From positions 2,418,001 to 2,482,000 of the forward strand of contig OZ243947.1 of NCBI GenBank assembly GCA_965214375.1: a stretch of 64,000 nt of DNA, in the 5' to 3' direction. Every line of letters starts with the position of its first letter. The first letter of the stretch is position 1. Positions 1-8,657 of this stretch are shown here, in pieces. The position numbers were made by a program, and so were the translations under genes. The notes below the pieces were generated by a model. That model ran no database searches. It was not told where the DNA came from and saw only the letters and a list, made by a program, of their open reading frames with translations. This DNA is from Endobugula sp965214375. GTDB taxonomy: Bacteria > Pseudomonadota > Gammaproteobacteria > Pseudomonadales > Cellvibrionaceae.

Positions 1-1103
1 ATCTGCGCCAACGTCGTAGTTTATGGCAAATGATTCATATTGATCCGGTATTGCTCTGTTTGCTGATTGTCTTAACGATTAGCGGTTTATGGATTTTGTA
101 TAGTGCGAGTGAGGGCAATATGCGCGTAGTGCGCAGGCAGGGTATTTTTTTGTTATTGGCTTATATAGGCATGTTTGCCATTGCACAAATACGCCTGTCG
201 TTTATTGCGCGTTGGTCAGCATTGCTGTATCTGGGAGGGGTGGCTCTTTTGATTGCCGTGATCTTTTTCGGGGTCGGCGCTAAAGGAGCACAGCGTTGGC
301 TAAGTGTTGGCGGGTTCCGTTTTCAACCATCTGAAGTCATGAAATTAGCCATGCCGATTGCTATTGCGGCTTATCTTGCCAGTAAAACATTGCCTCCTCG
401 GTTTAAACATATTTTTTGGTCATTAGTTCTGGTTGCTTTACCTACTGTACTGATTATTCGGCAGCCGGATTTGGGAACCTCTATTCTGGTGGCAACATCA
501 GGATTGATTGTACTGTTTTATGCGGGGATTAGTTGGCGTTATATGATATCTGCTTTTACTTTAGCGGCTTTAAGTATTTGGCCTATGTGGCATTATGTCT
601 TACATGATTATCAGCGACAGCGGGTGTTGACCCTGTTTGATCCAGATTCTGACCCTAAAGGTGCTGGCTGGAATATTATTCAGTCAAAAACTGCCATTGG
701 TTCAGGCGGGACTTCGGGTAAGGGCTGGTTGGAAGGCACGCAATCACACTTGAACTTTTTGCCGGAAAGCCATACTGATTTTATTATTGCGGTATTGGCG
801 GAAGAGTTTGGTTTTATCGGTGTTGTGTTGTTATTAGCCTTGTACTCTCTGATCGTTATACGAGGCCTGTTTATTGCAGTTAGAGCTCAGGATAGTTTTC
901 GCCGCTTGTTAGCAGGTAGTATTACATTAACATTTTTTATTTATGTTTTTGTGAATGTGGGCATGGTCGCAGGCTTATTGCCTGTGGTTGGTGTACCATT
1001 ACCTTTGGTGAGCCTTGGTGGTACATCATTGGTAACACTTATGCTAGGCTTCGGTCTATTGATGGCAGTAAGTACGGAACAGCGACTGATTGTCAATAAA
1101 TAA
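1..1103 (+). CDS. rodA: Rod shape-determining protein RodA, 5'-partial
   Basis: SEDS-family peptidoglycan glycosyltransferase of the elongasome, an inner-membrane protein that works with PBP2 in lateral wall growth. The frame is open to the left edge of the window: the codons before the first ATG (base 30) read LRQRRSLWQ and line up with the cytoplasmic N-terminus of RodA before its HIDP motif, so the true start lies upstream. About ten hydrophobic segments are visible, with the family motifs FQPSE, RQPDLGTS, DYQRQRV, HTDFI (the conserved Asp) and PVVGVPLPLVS near the C-terminus. It ends in TAA 27 bases before mltB and is probably co-transcribed with it. Confidence 0.95.
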   Translation, partial: LRQRRSLWQMIHIDPVLLCLLIVLTISGLWILYSASEGNMRVVRRQGIFLLLAYIGMFAIAQIRLSFIARWSALLYLGGVALLIAVIFFGVGAKGAQRWLSVGGFRFQPSEVMKLAMPIAIAAYLASKTLPPRFKHIFWSLVLVALPTVLIIRQPDLGTSILVATSGLIVLFYAGISWRYMISAFTLAALSIWPMWHYVLHDYQRQRVLTLFDPDSDPKGAGWNIIQSKTAIGSGGTSGKGWLEGTQSHLNFLPESHTDFIIAVLAEEFGFIGVVLLLALYSLIVIRGLFIAVRAQDSFRRLLAGSITLTFFIYVFVNVGMVAGLLPVVGVPLPLVSLGGTSLVTLMLGFGLLMAVSTEQRLIVNK

Positions 1104-1130
1104 TCTTGGTAGTTGACTTGGGGAATATCT

Positions 1131-2108
1131 ATGAAAGTGCTTTTAATGACAGTGGCGGCAAGTGTCTTGTGGACAAATGTTGTACTTGCTGGAGATTATG
1201 CCGAGCGCGATGATGTTGAGCAGTTTGTTGATGAAATGGTTGTTGAACATCAATTCTCTCGTGAGCAAATGCAGGCATGGTTGGCACAAGCCGAAAAAAA
1301 GCAAAGTATTCTGGATGCTATTTCCCGCCCCGCTGAAAAAACACTCACATGGGCGCGTTATCGTAATATATTCCTGACTAAATCACGTATTGAAAAAGGT
1401 ATTGAATTTTGGCGAGCCAATGAAGAAACACTAGCGCGTGCAGAAAAAGAATTTGGTGTCCCTGCAGAAATCATTGTTGCTATTATTGGTGTGGAAACAC
1501 GTTATGGAAGGAATAAAGGCCGTTTCCGGGTTATGGATGCCTTGAGTACGTTGGGTTTTGACTATCCACGCAGAGCAAAATTTTTTCGCAAAGAACTAAA
1601 GCAGTTCTTTTTATTGGCGCGAGAACAAAAACAAGATCCATTAAGCTTGTTAGGTTCGTATGCGGGCGCCATGGGTTATGGTCAGTTTATTCCTTCCAGC
1701 TACCGTGCTTATGCGGTGGATTATACCAATGATGGCTTTGCGGATATCTGGAATAATCCGGTCGATGCGATTGGCAGTGTGGCGAATTATTTTAAAGAGC
1801 ATGGATGGAAGCCAGATGAACCTGTGACAGTGCGTTCGCGAATTGCTAATGAATATGATCAGTCGTTGTTAAATGATTCATTAAAACCCAAGCACACCGT
1901 GCAACAACTACAGGCTAAGGGTTACAAGCCAGTGGTAACCTTGGCAGACCAGCCAGCAAATATCATGCGTTTAGAGGGAAAAAGCGGCGCTGAATTTTGG
2001 TTGGGTTTGCATAACTTTTATGTCATTACTCGCTACAATCACAGCCGTTTATATGCCATGGCGGTGTGGCAATTAAGCCAAGAGATTGCGCAGGCAAAAG
2101 CAGGTTAG
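1131..2108 (+). CDS. mltB: Membrane-bound lytic murein transglycosylase B (MltB family)
   Basis: Periplasmic lytic transglycosylase cleaving the MurNAc-GlcNAc bond of peptidoglycan with formation of 1,6-anhydroMurNAc. The catalytic Glu is in IGVETRYGRNKG, followed by DALSTLGFDYPRR, GAMGYGQFIPSSY and DPVDAIGSVANYF, all typical of the SLT_2 fold. I chose ATG 1131 over an in-frame TTG at 1113 because it begins a clean signal peptide (MKVLLMTVAAS to VVLAG) and has GGGGA upstream. No lipobox Cys follows the signal peptide, so unlike E. coli MltB this one looks soluble. It lies between rodA and rlpA, a common arrangement. Confidence 0.93.
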   Translation: MKVLLMTVAASVLWTNVVLAGDYAERDDVEQFVDEMVVEHQFSREQMQAWLAQAEKKQSILDAISRPAEKTLTWARYRNIFLTKSRIEKGIEFWRANEETLARAEKEFGVPAEIIVAIIGVETRYGRNKGRFRVMDALSTLGFDYPRRAKFFRKELKQFFLLAREQKQDPLSLLGSYAGAMGYGQFIPSSYRAYAVDYTNDGFADIWNNPVDAIGSVANYFKEHGWKPDEPVTVRSRIANEYDQSLLNDSLKPKHTVQQLQAKGYKPVVTLADQPANIMRLEGKSGAEFWLGLHNFYVITRYNHSRLYAMAVWQLSQEIAQAKAG

Positions 2109-2113
2109 TTCAC

Positions 2114-2956
2114 ATGTTGAAGTGGTTCTTTGTTATTGTTGTTATGGGGTTGTCTGCCTGCAGCCATGTGCCTGACTCTTCTCCCGTCAAAATTGAATCC
2201 ACCAGCCGGCAGGATAGTGCCCCGACCGAAACTCGTGATTTGTCAGCAATTAAAGAGCCGGTACCGAAGCCAGTAACGCGTACTCGTGCAGGGAATCAAT
2301 CTCCTTACACTGTGTTTGGTAAAACCTACCACCTGCTACCCCAGAGTCAGGGTTATAAAGAACGGGGTGATGCCTCTTGGTACGGCACTAAGTTTCATGG
2401 TCGTCGCACATCGAACGGTGAAGTCTACGATATGTGGGCCATGACTGCCGCCCATAAGACATTGCCTATCCCCAGTTATGTGCGTGTCACTAACCTCAGC
2501 AACGGCCGTAGTATTATCGTAAGAGTGAATGATCGTGGCCCCTTTCATGAAGGCAGAATTATTGATTTAAGTTATGCTGCGGCCAGTAAATTGGGTTTTG
2601 AAAAGCAGGGCACAGCACCTGTTGAATGCGTCGATATTACGCCGACAAAATCACCTGCTGTGGTTAAGAGCGCACCTGTTGCCGCTCCGGTTGTTGTGAC
2701 TCAGCCTGTCGTAATAGAACCTGCAACAACAGATACCATACTGCAGGTGGCAGCATTTCGGAAACAGCAAAAAGCCGTTGAATTACGGGCAAAGCTACAA
2801 CAGTTCCTGAAAGTCCCAGTGAATATCGTATTCGATAAAGTGAGAAATTGGCACCGGGTACGTGTCGGACCGATTAAAACTGAACAGGCCTTACTGCAAA
2901 CTCGGCAAATGCTGGCGGAGCAGGGTATTTCCTCGCCAATGCCTGTGCTAAAATAG
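2114..2956 (+). CDS. rlpA: Septal ring lytic transglycosylase RlpA-like lipoprotein
   Basis: Outer-membrane lipoprotein; in Pseudomonas RlpA digests denuded glycan strands at the septum. ATG 2114 gives a short lipoprotein signal ending LSAC (lipobox, Cys16). A DPBB domain follows at about residues 75-160 (GDASWYGTKFHGRRTSNGE, then VRVNDRGPF and RIIDLSYAAASKLGF), then a Pro/Val-rich linker and a C-terminal SPOR domain (ILQVAAFRKQQKA to VRVGPI) that binds denuded glycans. The gene starts 5 bases after mltB and ends 18 before dacA, which indicates one operon. Confidence 0.94.
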   Translation: MLKWFFVIVVMGLSACSHVPDSSPVKIESTSRQDSAPTETRDLSAIKEPVPKPVTRTRAGNQSPYTVFGKTYHLLPQSQGYKERGDASWYGTKFHGRRTSNGEVYDMWAMTAAHKTLPIPSYVRVTNLSNGRSIIVRVNDRGPFHEGRIIDLSYAAASKLGFEKQGTAPVECVDITPTKSPAVVKSAPVAAPVVVTQPVVIEPATTDTILQVAAFRKQQKAVELRAKLQQFLKVPVNIVFDKVRNWHRVRVGPIKTEQALLQTRQMLAEQGISSPMPVLK

Positions 2957-2974
2957 TGCGTAGTTATTCAACTA

Positions 2975-4159
2975 ATGAAAGTCAAACCTATGATGCGATC
3001 CCACTTCCGACTTGAATTGATTCTTGGCGCCTTGCTTTTCGTTATGGCAACAGCCGTTTCTGCTCGACCAGTCATCATTCCTGCACCACCGCAACTTGCT
3101 TCCTCGGCTTATATCCTAATGGACTACAACACGGGGCGTGTGCTTGTTGAGAAAAATGCGGATAAGTCTTTACCACCGGCCAGCATGACGAAAATGATGA
3201 CCAGTTATATTGTCTCTTCCGAGATAGATCGTGGTGCGATTAGCCCTAACGATCTGGTTGAAATCAGTGTAAAAGCTTGGAAAAAAGGCGGTTCAAAAAT
3301 GTTTGTGCGTGAAGGTACTCGGGTATACGTGAAAGATCTTCTACGCGGAGTGATTATCCAGTCTGGTAATGATGCCAGTATTGCACTGGCTGAGCATATT
3401 GCTGGCAGTGAAGAAGCGTTTGCTGATGTGATGAACCAACAGGCCGCATTATTGGGTATGAAAAATACGGTATTCAAAAACGCAACAGGTTGGCCAGACG
3501 ATGGGCATTTAACCACAGCGCGCGATCTGGCGATTTTGGGGCAGGCACTTATTCGTGATTTTCCTACACACTACAACTTGTACGCAGAAAAATATTTTTC
3601 ATACAACGGCATTAATCAGCCTAATCGTAACAAACTGCTTTTCACAGATAAAACCGTTGATGGTATAAAAACGGGTCACACAGAAGAAGCAGGTTATGGA
3701 CTAGCAGCCTCATCTATGAAAAACGATATGCGTCTTATTTCTGTTGTCATGGGTACCCGCTCAGAATCAGCTCGTGCATCAGAGTCGCAAAAGTTATTGT
3801 CTTATGGCTTTCGTTACTATCACACTCACAAGCTCTATAGTCGAGGTGATAGCGTGAACGCCGCGCGTGTCTGGAAAGGTCAGACTGAGAGCGTCAACTT
3901 GGTATTGCCAACAGATGTTTACCTGACAGTGCCTCGCGGTAGTGAAAAAAGTATTCAGGCAGAAGTGCACGTTGATCAAACGATAGAGGCACCAGTACAG
4001 CAAGGCCAAGAACTCGGTAATGTCACGATTACTTTAGAAAAAGAGGAATTATTAAATATTGCGGTAGTTGCTGAAAATGCTGTTGAAAAAGCGGGTTTTT
4101 TTACTCGAGTGTTTGATAGTTTACAGTTGTTTTTTAATCGTTTTTTTCAAACCCAATAA
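2975..4159 (+). CDS. dacA: D-alanyl-D-alanine carboxypeptidase (PBP5/6 family)
   Basis: Low-molecular-weight penicillin-binding protein that trims the terminal D-Ala of stem peptides in the periplasm. Visible motifs: N-terminal signal peptide ending around VSARP; SxxK as SMTK, SxN as SGN (in QSGNDASIAL) and KTG (in DGIKTGHTEEAGY); then a PBP5 C-terminal beta domain and an amphipathic C-terminal tail (FFTRVFDSLQLFFNRFF) that anchors the family to the membrane. At 394 aa the length is normal. The stop codon directly abuts the ATG of ybeD. Confidence 0.95.
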   Translation: MKVKPMMRSHFRLELILGALLFVMATAVSARPVIIPAPPQLASSAYILMDYNTGRVLVEKNADKSLPPASMTKMMTSYIVSSEIDRGAISPNDLVEISVKAWKKGGSKMFVREGTRVYVKDLLRGVIIQSGNDASIALAEHIAGSEEAFADVMNQQAALLGMKNTVFKNATGWPDDGHLTTARDLAILGQALIRDFPTHYNLYAEKYFSYNGINQPNRNKLLFTDKTVDGIKTGHTEEAGYGLAASSMKNDMRLISVVMGTRSESARASESQKLLSYGFRYYHTHKLYSRGDSVNAARVWKGQTESVNLVLPTDVYLTVPRGSEKSIQAEVHVDQTIEAPVQQGQELGNVTITLEKEELLNIAVVAENAVEKAGFFTRVFDSLQLFFNRFFQTQ

Positions 4160-4447
4160 ATGAATCAGGCATCTTCTAATAATGGGGAACCACCAAAAAT
4201 AGAGTTTCCCTGTCAAGATTATCCCGTAAAAATCATGGGCGATAGTGGACAAGATTTTTTTGATTTTGTACTGAACGTCACCGAACAGTTTGCTCCCGGT
4301 TTTGACAAAAATAAAGTGACGACAAAAGCCAGCAGTAAAGGCCGATTTACCTCTATTACCGTATTGATTACGGCAACGGGTGTTGAACAATTACAGGCGT
4401 ACCATAACGCACTGCGTGAAAACCCGGCCACTAAAATTGTGCTGTGA
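4160..4447 (+). CDS. ybeD: DUF493 / YbeD family protein
   Basis: Small cytoplasmic protein (95 aa) of the UPF0250/YbeD family, which has an ACT-like fold and no firmly assigned role. Recognised from IEFPCQDYPVKIMG and the C-terminal pattern SSKGRFTSITVLITA...L...Y..L. Its position between dacA and lipB is the same as in E. coli and Pseudomonas. The ATG follows the dacA stop with no gap, so translation is probably coupled. Confidence 0.93.
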   Translation: MNQASSNNGEPPKIEFPCQDYPVKIMGDSGQDFFDFVLNVTEQFAPGFDKNKVTTKASSKGRFTSITVLITATGVEQLQAYHNALRENPATKIVL

Positions 4448-4466
4448 TACTGTTGGTAATAGAACA

Positions 4467-5144
4467 GTGACTGATATTCCTTTACGTATTCGACAACTGG
4501 GTTGCCAGCCTTATGAAAGTGTTTGGCGAGCGATGTTACGTTTCACTGATGAACGTGACGATACCACTGGCGATGAATTATGGTTAGTTGAACACGAACC
4601 CGTGTATACTCAAGGGCAGTCCGGCAAGCCCGAACATATTTTGCAGCATACTGATATTCCCATTGTCCAGTCCGATCGTGGCGGGCAGGTGACCTACCAT
4701 GGCCCCGGTCAACTGATATTGTATCCCTTGATTAATCTACGTCGTCATACATTGGGTATGAGGGATATTATCAACTTGTTGGAAGGTTTGGTGACAGAGT
4801 GGTTGGCATTATACGGTATCACTGCCTATTCTAAATCTGACGCTCCCGGTGTTTACGTAAAAAAAGCGCAAAATGATGCTAAAATAGCGTCTTTGGGCAT
4901 GCGTATACGGCGTGGTTGCAGTTTACACGGGATAAGTATCAATGTTGATATGAATCTGGAACCCTTTCAGTGGATTAACCCTTGTGGTTATCAAGGCTTG
5001 GCGATGACACAATTGGTCGATGAAAGCGACCAATATATTTCCATCGATCAGTGTTGGCAGGAATTGGTCAAGCTATTTTTACAAAAACTGAATGTGACAA
5101 CCGTAGTGTATTCTGAAAATCTGGATGTTTTACAATCAGCCTGA
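4467..5144 (+). CDS. lipB: Octanoyl-[ACP]:protein N-octanoyltransferase LipB
   Basis: Transfers octanoyl from acyl carrier protein to lipoyl domains, the first step of endogenous lipoate synthesis. Family signatures: VEHEPVYTQGQSG, SDRGGQVTYHGPGQL, SDAPGVYV, RRGCSLHGISINV and the catalytic Cys in INPCGYQG, paired with the Lys of KIASLG. GTG 4467 (VTDIPLRIRQLG) is chosen because it matches the usual LipB N-terminus and follows ybeD by 19 bases; the frame is open further upstream but overlaps ybeD. At 225 aa it is of normal size. Confidence 0.94.
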   Translation: MTDIPLRIRQLGCQPYESVWRAMLRFTDERDDTTGDELWLVEHEPVYTQGQSGKPEHILQHTDIPIVQSDRGGQVTYHGPGQLILYPLINLRRHTLGMRDIINLLEGLVTEWLALYGITAYSKSDAPGVYVKKAQNDAKIASLGMRIRRGCSLHGISINVDMNLEPFQWINPCGYQGLAMTQLVDESDQYISIDQCWQELVKLFLQKLNVTTVVYSENLDVLQSA

Positions 5145-5178
5145 TGTCGTTTGAAATTGCTGTTTATTTGAGATAACT

Positions 5179-6189
5179 ATGACTGAAATTATTGCTACTG
5201 ACCTGACAACGTTTGACAATGCTGTACAGCCTGTCAAACGTACAGTGCGCCGTAAAAAGGGTGAGAAGCTGCGTGATGCCGATAAAGTAGAGCGTATACC
5301 AGTAAAAGTAATTGCCACTGATGCCGCAGTTACCAAGCCAGATTGGATTCGTGTGAGAGCGTACGAGAATCCAGAAGTCGAACGTATTAAACAAGTACTG
5401 CGTAAAAATGGTTTGTCCAGTGTTTGCGAGGAAGCGGCTTGTCCGAATATGGGCGAATGTTTTTCTGGAGGTACCGCCACCTTTATGATTATGGGCGATA
5501 TCTGTACCCGCCGCTGTCCTTTCTGTGACGTTGGCCACGGTAAGCCCAATGACCTAGACCCGAAAGAGCCGATTAATTTAGCCGAAGCGATCGAGGAAAT
5601 GCGCCTTAAATATGTGGTGATTACCTCTGTGGATCGCGATGATCTTCGCGATGGTGGCGCACAGCATTTTGCTGACTGTATTCGTGAATCGCGTCAACGT
5701 TTACCTAGTCTTGAAGTAGAGGTGCTCACACCGGATTTTCGTGGTCGTATGGATATCGCTTTAGACATTCTTGCCAAAGATGCCCCCGATGTATTTAATC
5801 ACAATCTCGAAACGGTGCCGCGCCTGTATCGTGAGGCACGCCCGGGTGCCAACTACAAATGGTCACTAAAGTTGTTGAAGGAATATAAAGCACGTCGTCC
5901 CGATGTGCTGACTAAGTCAGGTTTAATGGTTGGTTTAGGTGAAACCAAGGAAGAAATCTTTGATGTCATGCGCGATATGCGTGAGCACAACATTGGTATT
6001 CTCACCATTGGCCAATATCTCTCACCGTCTAGAGACCACTTGCCAGTTAAACGTTATGTGACACCAGAAGAGTTCCAAGAGTATAAGGATTTAGCCGATG
6101 AAATGGGCTTTGATCGCGCCGCGTGCGGTCCGTTAGTACGTTCTTCCTATCATGCGGATCAACAGGCGCATGGTGGTGAAGTCAGTTAA
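5179..6189 (+). CDS. lipA: Lipoyl synthase LipA
   Basis: Radical-SAM enzyme inserting two sulfurs into protein-bound octanoyl groups. The auxiliary cluster motif (CEEAACPNMGEC) and the SAM cluster motif CTRRCPFC (CxxxCxxC) are both present, as is the terminal RSSYHAD, whose Ser ligates the auxiliary cluster. The N-terminal ~50 residues are a basic extension (VKRTVRRKKGEKLRDADK) common in the gammaproteobacterial enzymes. It lies 34 bases after lipB and completes the lipoate pathway and the rodA-lipA run; synteny breaks after it. Confidence 0.97.
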   Translation: MTEIIATDLTTFDNAVQPVKRTVRRKKGEKLRDADKVERIPVKVIATDAAVTKPDWIRVRAYENPEVERIKQVLRKNGLSSVCEEAACPNMGECFSGGTATFMIMGDICTRRCPFCDVGHGKPNDLDPKEPINLAEAIEEMRLKYVVITSVDRDDLRDGGAQHFADCIRESRQRLPSLEVEVLTPDFRGRMDIALDILAKDAPDVFNHNLETVPRLYREARPGANYKWSLKLLKEYKARRPDVLTKSGLMVGLGETKEEIFDVMRDMREHNIGILTIGQYLSPSRDHLPVKRYVTPEEFQEYKDLADEMGFDRAACGPLVRSSYHADQQAHGGEVS

Positions 6190-6201
6190 TCATGAGCACA
6201 T

Positions 6202-6528
6202 TTAGCTAAGTTTGCCACGCATATCGACTTTCGATGGCGAGCGATACACTTCTCCTGTTGTTGCCGAATACTGATAGGCCCGGTGGGGTTTATTACCAGG
6301 ATCGGAATGTGTTTCGGTAATGCTGCCCGAACGATGCCTTGTCATCATGGCTGTTCTTGAGCCTTCCATAATGCTTTCACTCCAGCTTGCACCTTCTGAC
6401 ATTTTTATTCCATCCTTGTTGGCTAGTGCAGTAAATGCTTGCACTCCCACACTGGGTGGAGCAACCTGCTCTTCTGTCGGTTTAAATAATTCAAATGCCA
6501 TGACTTTAGATTCTTCGGTAGAAGACAT
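6202..6528 (-). CDS. Hypothetical protein, 108 aa
   Basis: Not recognised. The ORF begins with ATG at 6528 preceded by AGGAAA at good spacing, so it is probably translated. The product is hydrophilic, with no signal peptide, membrane segment or Cys; the middle is rich in Ser, Thr and Arg (TAMMTRHRSGSITETHSD). It converges on lipA with a 12-base gap. No function can be proposed. Confidence 0.5.
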   Translation of the reverse strand: MSSTEESKVMAFELFKPTEEQVAPPSVGVQAFTALANKDGIKMSEGASWSESIMEGSRTAMMTRHRSGSITETHSDPGNKPHRAYQYSATTGEVYRSPSKVDMRGKLS

Positions 6529-6681
6529 GATTGATTTCCTGAGATAAACGTTAAAACATGTAACGTATCTTTTTTAGCAAATAATATGCCGTGATTATTT
6601 GAGCGGAAATGCTGCCATATCGCAGCTTGTTGTGGGTATAAAGCGAACCACAAGAGCGTGATTTATTTTCTTGGTGGGTAT

Positions 6682-7137
6682 TTATTGCCGGATAATATTC
6701 CAAATAACCAGCATATGGCATGCTACGGCGATAAACGTAATACGGTGACGCAGCTCTTGATACCATTGTGGGTAGAGTGGTTTTAAAAACAATTTTTCCC
6801 AGAATAGCAAAGCCAAAAAGCCGACCAACATTATGCCGGTGTGAAAAGCAGCAGGCAGTAAAACACTCAATAAGGGTATGAGTGAAAAGATAATAGCTGC
6901 ATGAATATGGCGGCCAATAAACGTTTTATTCTCTTCATTATGTCCAAACAATGCAGTTGCCCAAATGGTTCCTGCCAAAAAACTATAAATAATCGCCGAG
7001 TACCATAGAAACATCTGTGTAAACCACCATTCATGCTCCGCTAATACCCATGGCCCTAACGCGCCAGCAAAAAATGGCAGTAGTCCAAGGTACATATAAT
7101 TGGTGACGGTATTTTGATGTTGGCTAAGTAGTGACAT
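6682..7137 (-). CDS. DUF3429 family integral membrane protein
   Basis: A 151-aa inner-membrane protein with four to five hydrophobic helices. The N-terminal LGLLPFFAGALGPW and the internal YSAIIYSFLAGTIWA fit the DUF3429 pattern as I recall it. Function unknown; homologues are common in marine gammaproteobacteria. ATG 7137 is the only reasonable start. It is followed by the hypothetical gene at 6202-6528 on the same strand but with a 150-base gap. Confidence 0.75.
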   Translation of the reverse strand: MSLLSQHQNTVTNYMYLGLLPFFAGALGPWVLAEHEWWFTQMFLWYSAIIYSFLAGTIWATALFGHNEENKTFIGRHIHAAIIFSLIPLLSVLLPAAFHTGIMLVGFLALLFWEKLFLKPLYPQWYQELRHRITFIAVACHMLVIWNIIRQ

Positions 7138-7226
7138 AAGCCTATCTTAATGTATCGGTGTCGAAATTGACACTGTTATACAAGGACTTTATCCTTCACG
7201 GCATAATCATTGACAGGGAATTACTT

Positions 7227-7835
7227 ATGGCACAGCAATCATCAGTTTTTTGGACATCATTGCCCGGTATTATCACTGCACTGGGTACGTTGATTACAGC
7301 GATAACGGGTCTCTATATAGCGGTACAAAAGACTAGTGGTAAAGATATCTCTACCCCAGAAAAACCGCCAATCGTTGTAGAGCAGCCAGCATCTGAGTGG
7401 ACGGTGACGCCGCAGTCAACTGTACAGGCCAATACTTCCGATGCAAAATCTTCGACAGGTGCGGCCACAACGTTCCATCCATCGTCGGGTATTGTTTCCA
7501 AAAGTTTGTCCAGTATTAAGAACTTACAACAGAGCAAAATCAATGCTGCAGCGATTGCTCAACTTCAGTCTCAGTCCCTCGTAGATTGTCAGTATTTCCC
7601 TACAGTGAATACGGTTAAGAGTCTGATGAGCTGGTCCAACCATTATCACCAGCGCATTGTGGCGGCAAATGGGAGTTCGCAAGGTTCGTTTGAGGCATGC
7701 AAAAAAACGATCAGCTATCGCGCACAAGCTCATTGTAAAATTCCTGCGTATATCAGTATACGGCAGAGTTTGTTTGACACCCTGTCGTTATGTAATGGCG
7801 CGGGTATTTCCTGGAAAGTTGCGATTCCTCAGTAG
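7227..7835 (+). CDS. Hypothetical membrane-anchored protein
   Basis: Not recognised. ATG 7227 (MAQQSSVFW) is preferred over an in-frame upstream start because AGGGAA precedes it. One N-terminal transmembrane helix (about residues 10-32, LPGIITALGTLITAITGLY) is followed by a low-complexity Pro/Ser/Thr linker and a C-terminal region with four Cys (VDCQYF, FEACKKT, AHCKIP, SLCNGAG), which could form disulfides outside the membrane. The 3' end overlaps the end of the convergent comF frame by seven bases. Confidence 0.6.
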   Translation: MAQQSSVFWTSLPGIITALGTLITAITGLYIAVQKTSGKDISTPEKPPIVVEQPASEWTVTPQSTVQANTSDAKSSTGAATTFHPSSGIVSKSLSSIKNLQQSKINAAAIAQLQSQSLVDCQYFPTVNTVKSLMSWSNHYHQRIVAANGSSQGSFEACKKTISYRAQAHCKIPAYISIRQSLFDTLSLCNGAGISWKVAIPQ

Positions 7836-8536
7836 TGCATCTTGTCCGGAGTCCGGGCGAGTACCCATACCGTCACTCTTTGTGCGCCTGCTTGTTTGAG
7901 TGCATACGCTATGGCATTGGCTGTGGCACCAGTTGTCATCACATCGTCGATTATCGCAACATGCTGGTTGTGAATGCTTTTTGTCGCCACGAAGGTGTTT
8001 TTCATCATATTGAGACGTTGTCGTCGCGACTAGTTTTTTTGGTCATGTTGTTGATTGTGCTGACGTTTACTGTGTTGAAATGTTCTGATTTGAAGATCTT
8101 TGCTAATACGTTGACACAGTACATCGGCGTGATTAAACCCGCGCTTCCAATATTTACGCCAATGAAGCGGTGTGGGTACCAACAATTCCGGAAATTCTAG
8201 CCGCCGTTGTTGGTACCATTTGATGATTTTCTTGCTGAATATCTGTGTTATTGCTTCACCCGCGATCGTGTTTCCTTTTTCTTTAAATTGCAAAATCAAC
8301 TCGGATAAGGGGTTGGTATAAATAAAAGGACTAAACGTCTGATCACAATAAGGGGGAGGTTTCAGGCACTGACCACAGAAGTCGGCATCGTCTTCTAGCG
8401 GTAGACCGCAACAGTGACAGCGGTGTAGTGGTTCTAGCAAAAAATCTTCTTCACAAGCCAAACATAGTTGTTGAGCAGAGGACTCATGACAAAGACAGCA
8501 CAAATAGTGGTGTTTATACCATTCCTTCGGTATCAT
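7829..8536 (-). pseudogene. comF: comF phosphoribosyltransferase-like gene with an in-frame amber codon
   Basis: ComF/GntX family, linked to DNA uptake and use in competent bacteria. The N-terminal part has the zinc-ribbon cysteines (CCLCHE, CLACEED, CHCCGLP, CGQCLK), then FSPFIYTNPLSELI and VPTPLHWRKYWKRGFNHAD. A TAG at 8030-8032 (complement) interrupts the frame after QHDQKN. In the same frame, without any shift, the family continues with SRRQRLNMMKNTF and the PRPP-binding loop VAIIDDVMTTGATANAIAY, ending at TGA 7829-7831. Full length would be 235 codons, normal for the family. The stop sits where homologues usually have Leu before S-R-R, consistent with TTG to TAG. Truncation before the PRPP site should inactivate it. 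Confidence 0.9.
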
Positions 8537-8538
8537 AA

Positions 8539-8571
8539 TTGTTAACTTAAATTCCCTAGCGGAGTTAACTA
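8539..8571. promoter_or_regulatory. Putative BirA (biotin repressor) operator
   Basis: Inverted repeat TTGTTAACT (8539-8547), a 15-base spacer, then AGTTAACTA (8563-8571). The half-sites and the 15-base spacing match the known proteobacterial BirA box (TTGTAAACC/GGTTTACAA with 14-16 bases between). It lies immediately upstream of comF on the minus strand and 82 bases before bioH on the plus strand, the position where bioB operons start in many gammaproteobacteria. Assigned by pattern only. Confidence 0.6.
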
Positions 8572-8600
8572 ATAATAGAGTTATAGCTAGATTGTATCCT

Positions 8601-8657
8601 ATGCCTCAGAAAACAGCCAATACTACACCCGCGGCGTTGAACGAGTTCACAGCATGA
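8601..8657 (+). other. Tiny ORF, possible remnant of deleted bioB-bioF
   Basis: A frame of 18 codons starts with ATG 8601 (MPQKTANTTPA) and ends in LNEFTA with its TGA overlapping the bioH ATG by the ATGA pattern. In related genomes bioB and bioF lie here, between the BirA operator and bioH. One reading is that the start of bioB and the end of bioF were fused by an internal deletion. The peptide is too short to prove homology; it may also be a leader or chance. Confidence 0.25.

Noticed and set aside
7835..8200. Plus-strand frame of 121 codons opposite comF
   Set aside because: It is antisense to the 3' part of comF, which carries the PRPP loop on the minus strand.
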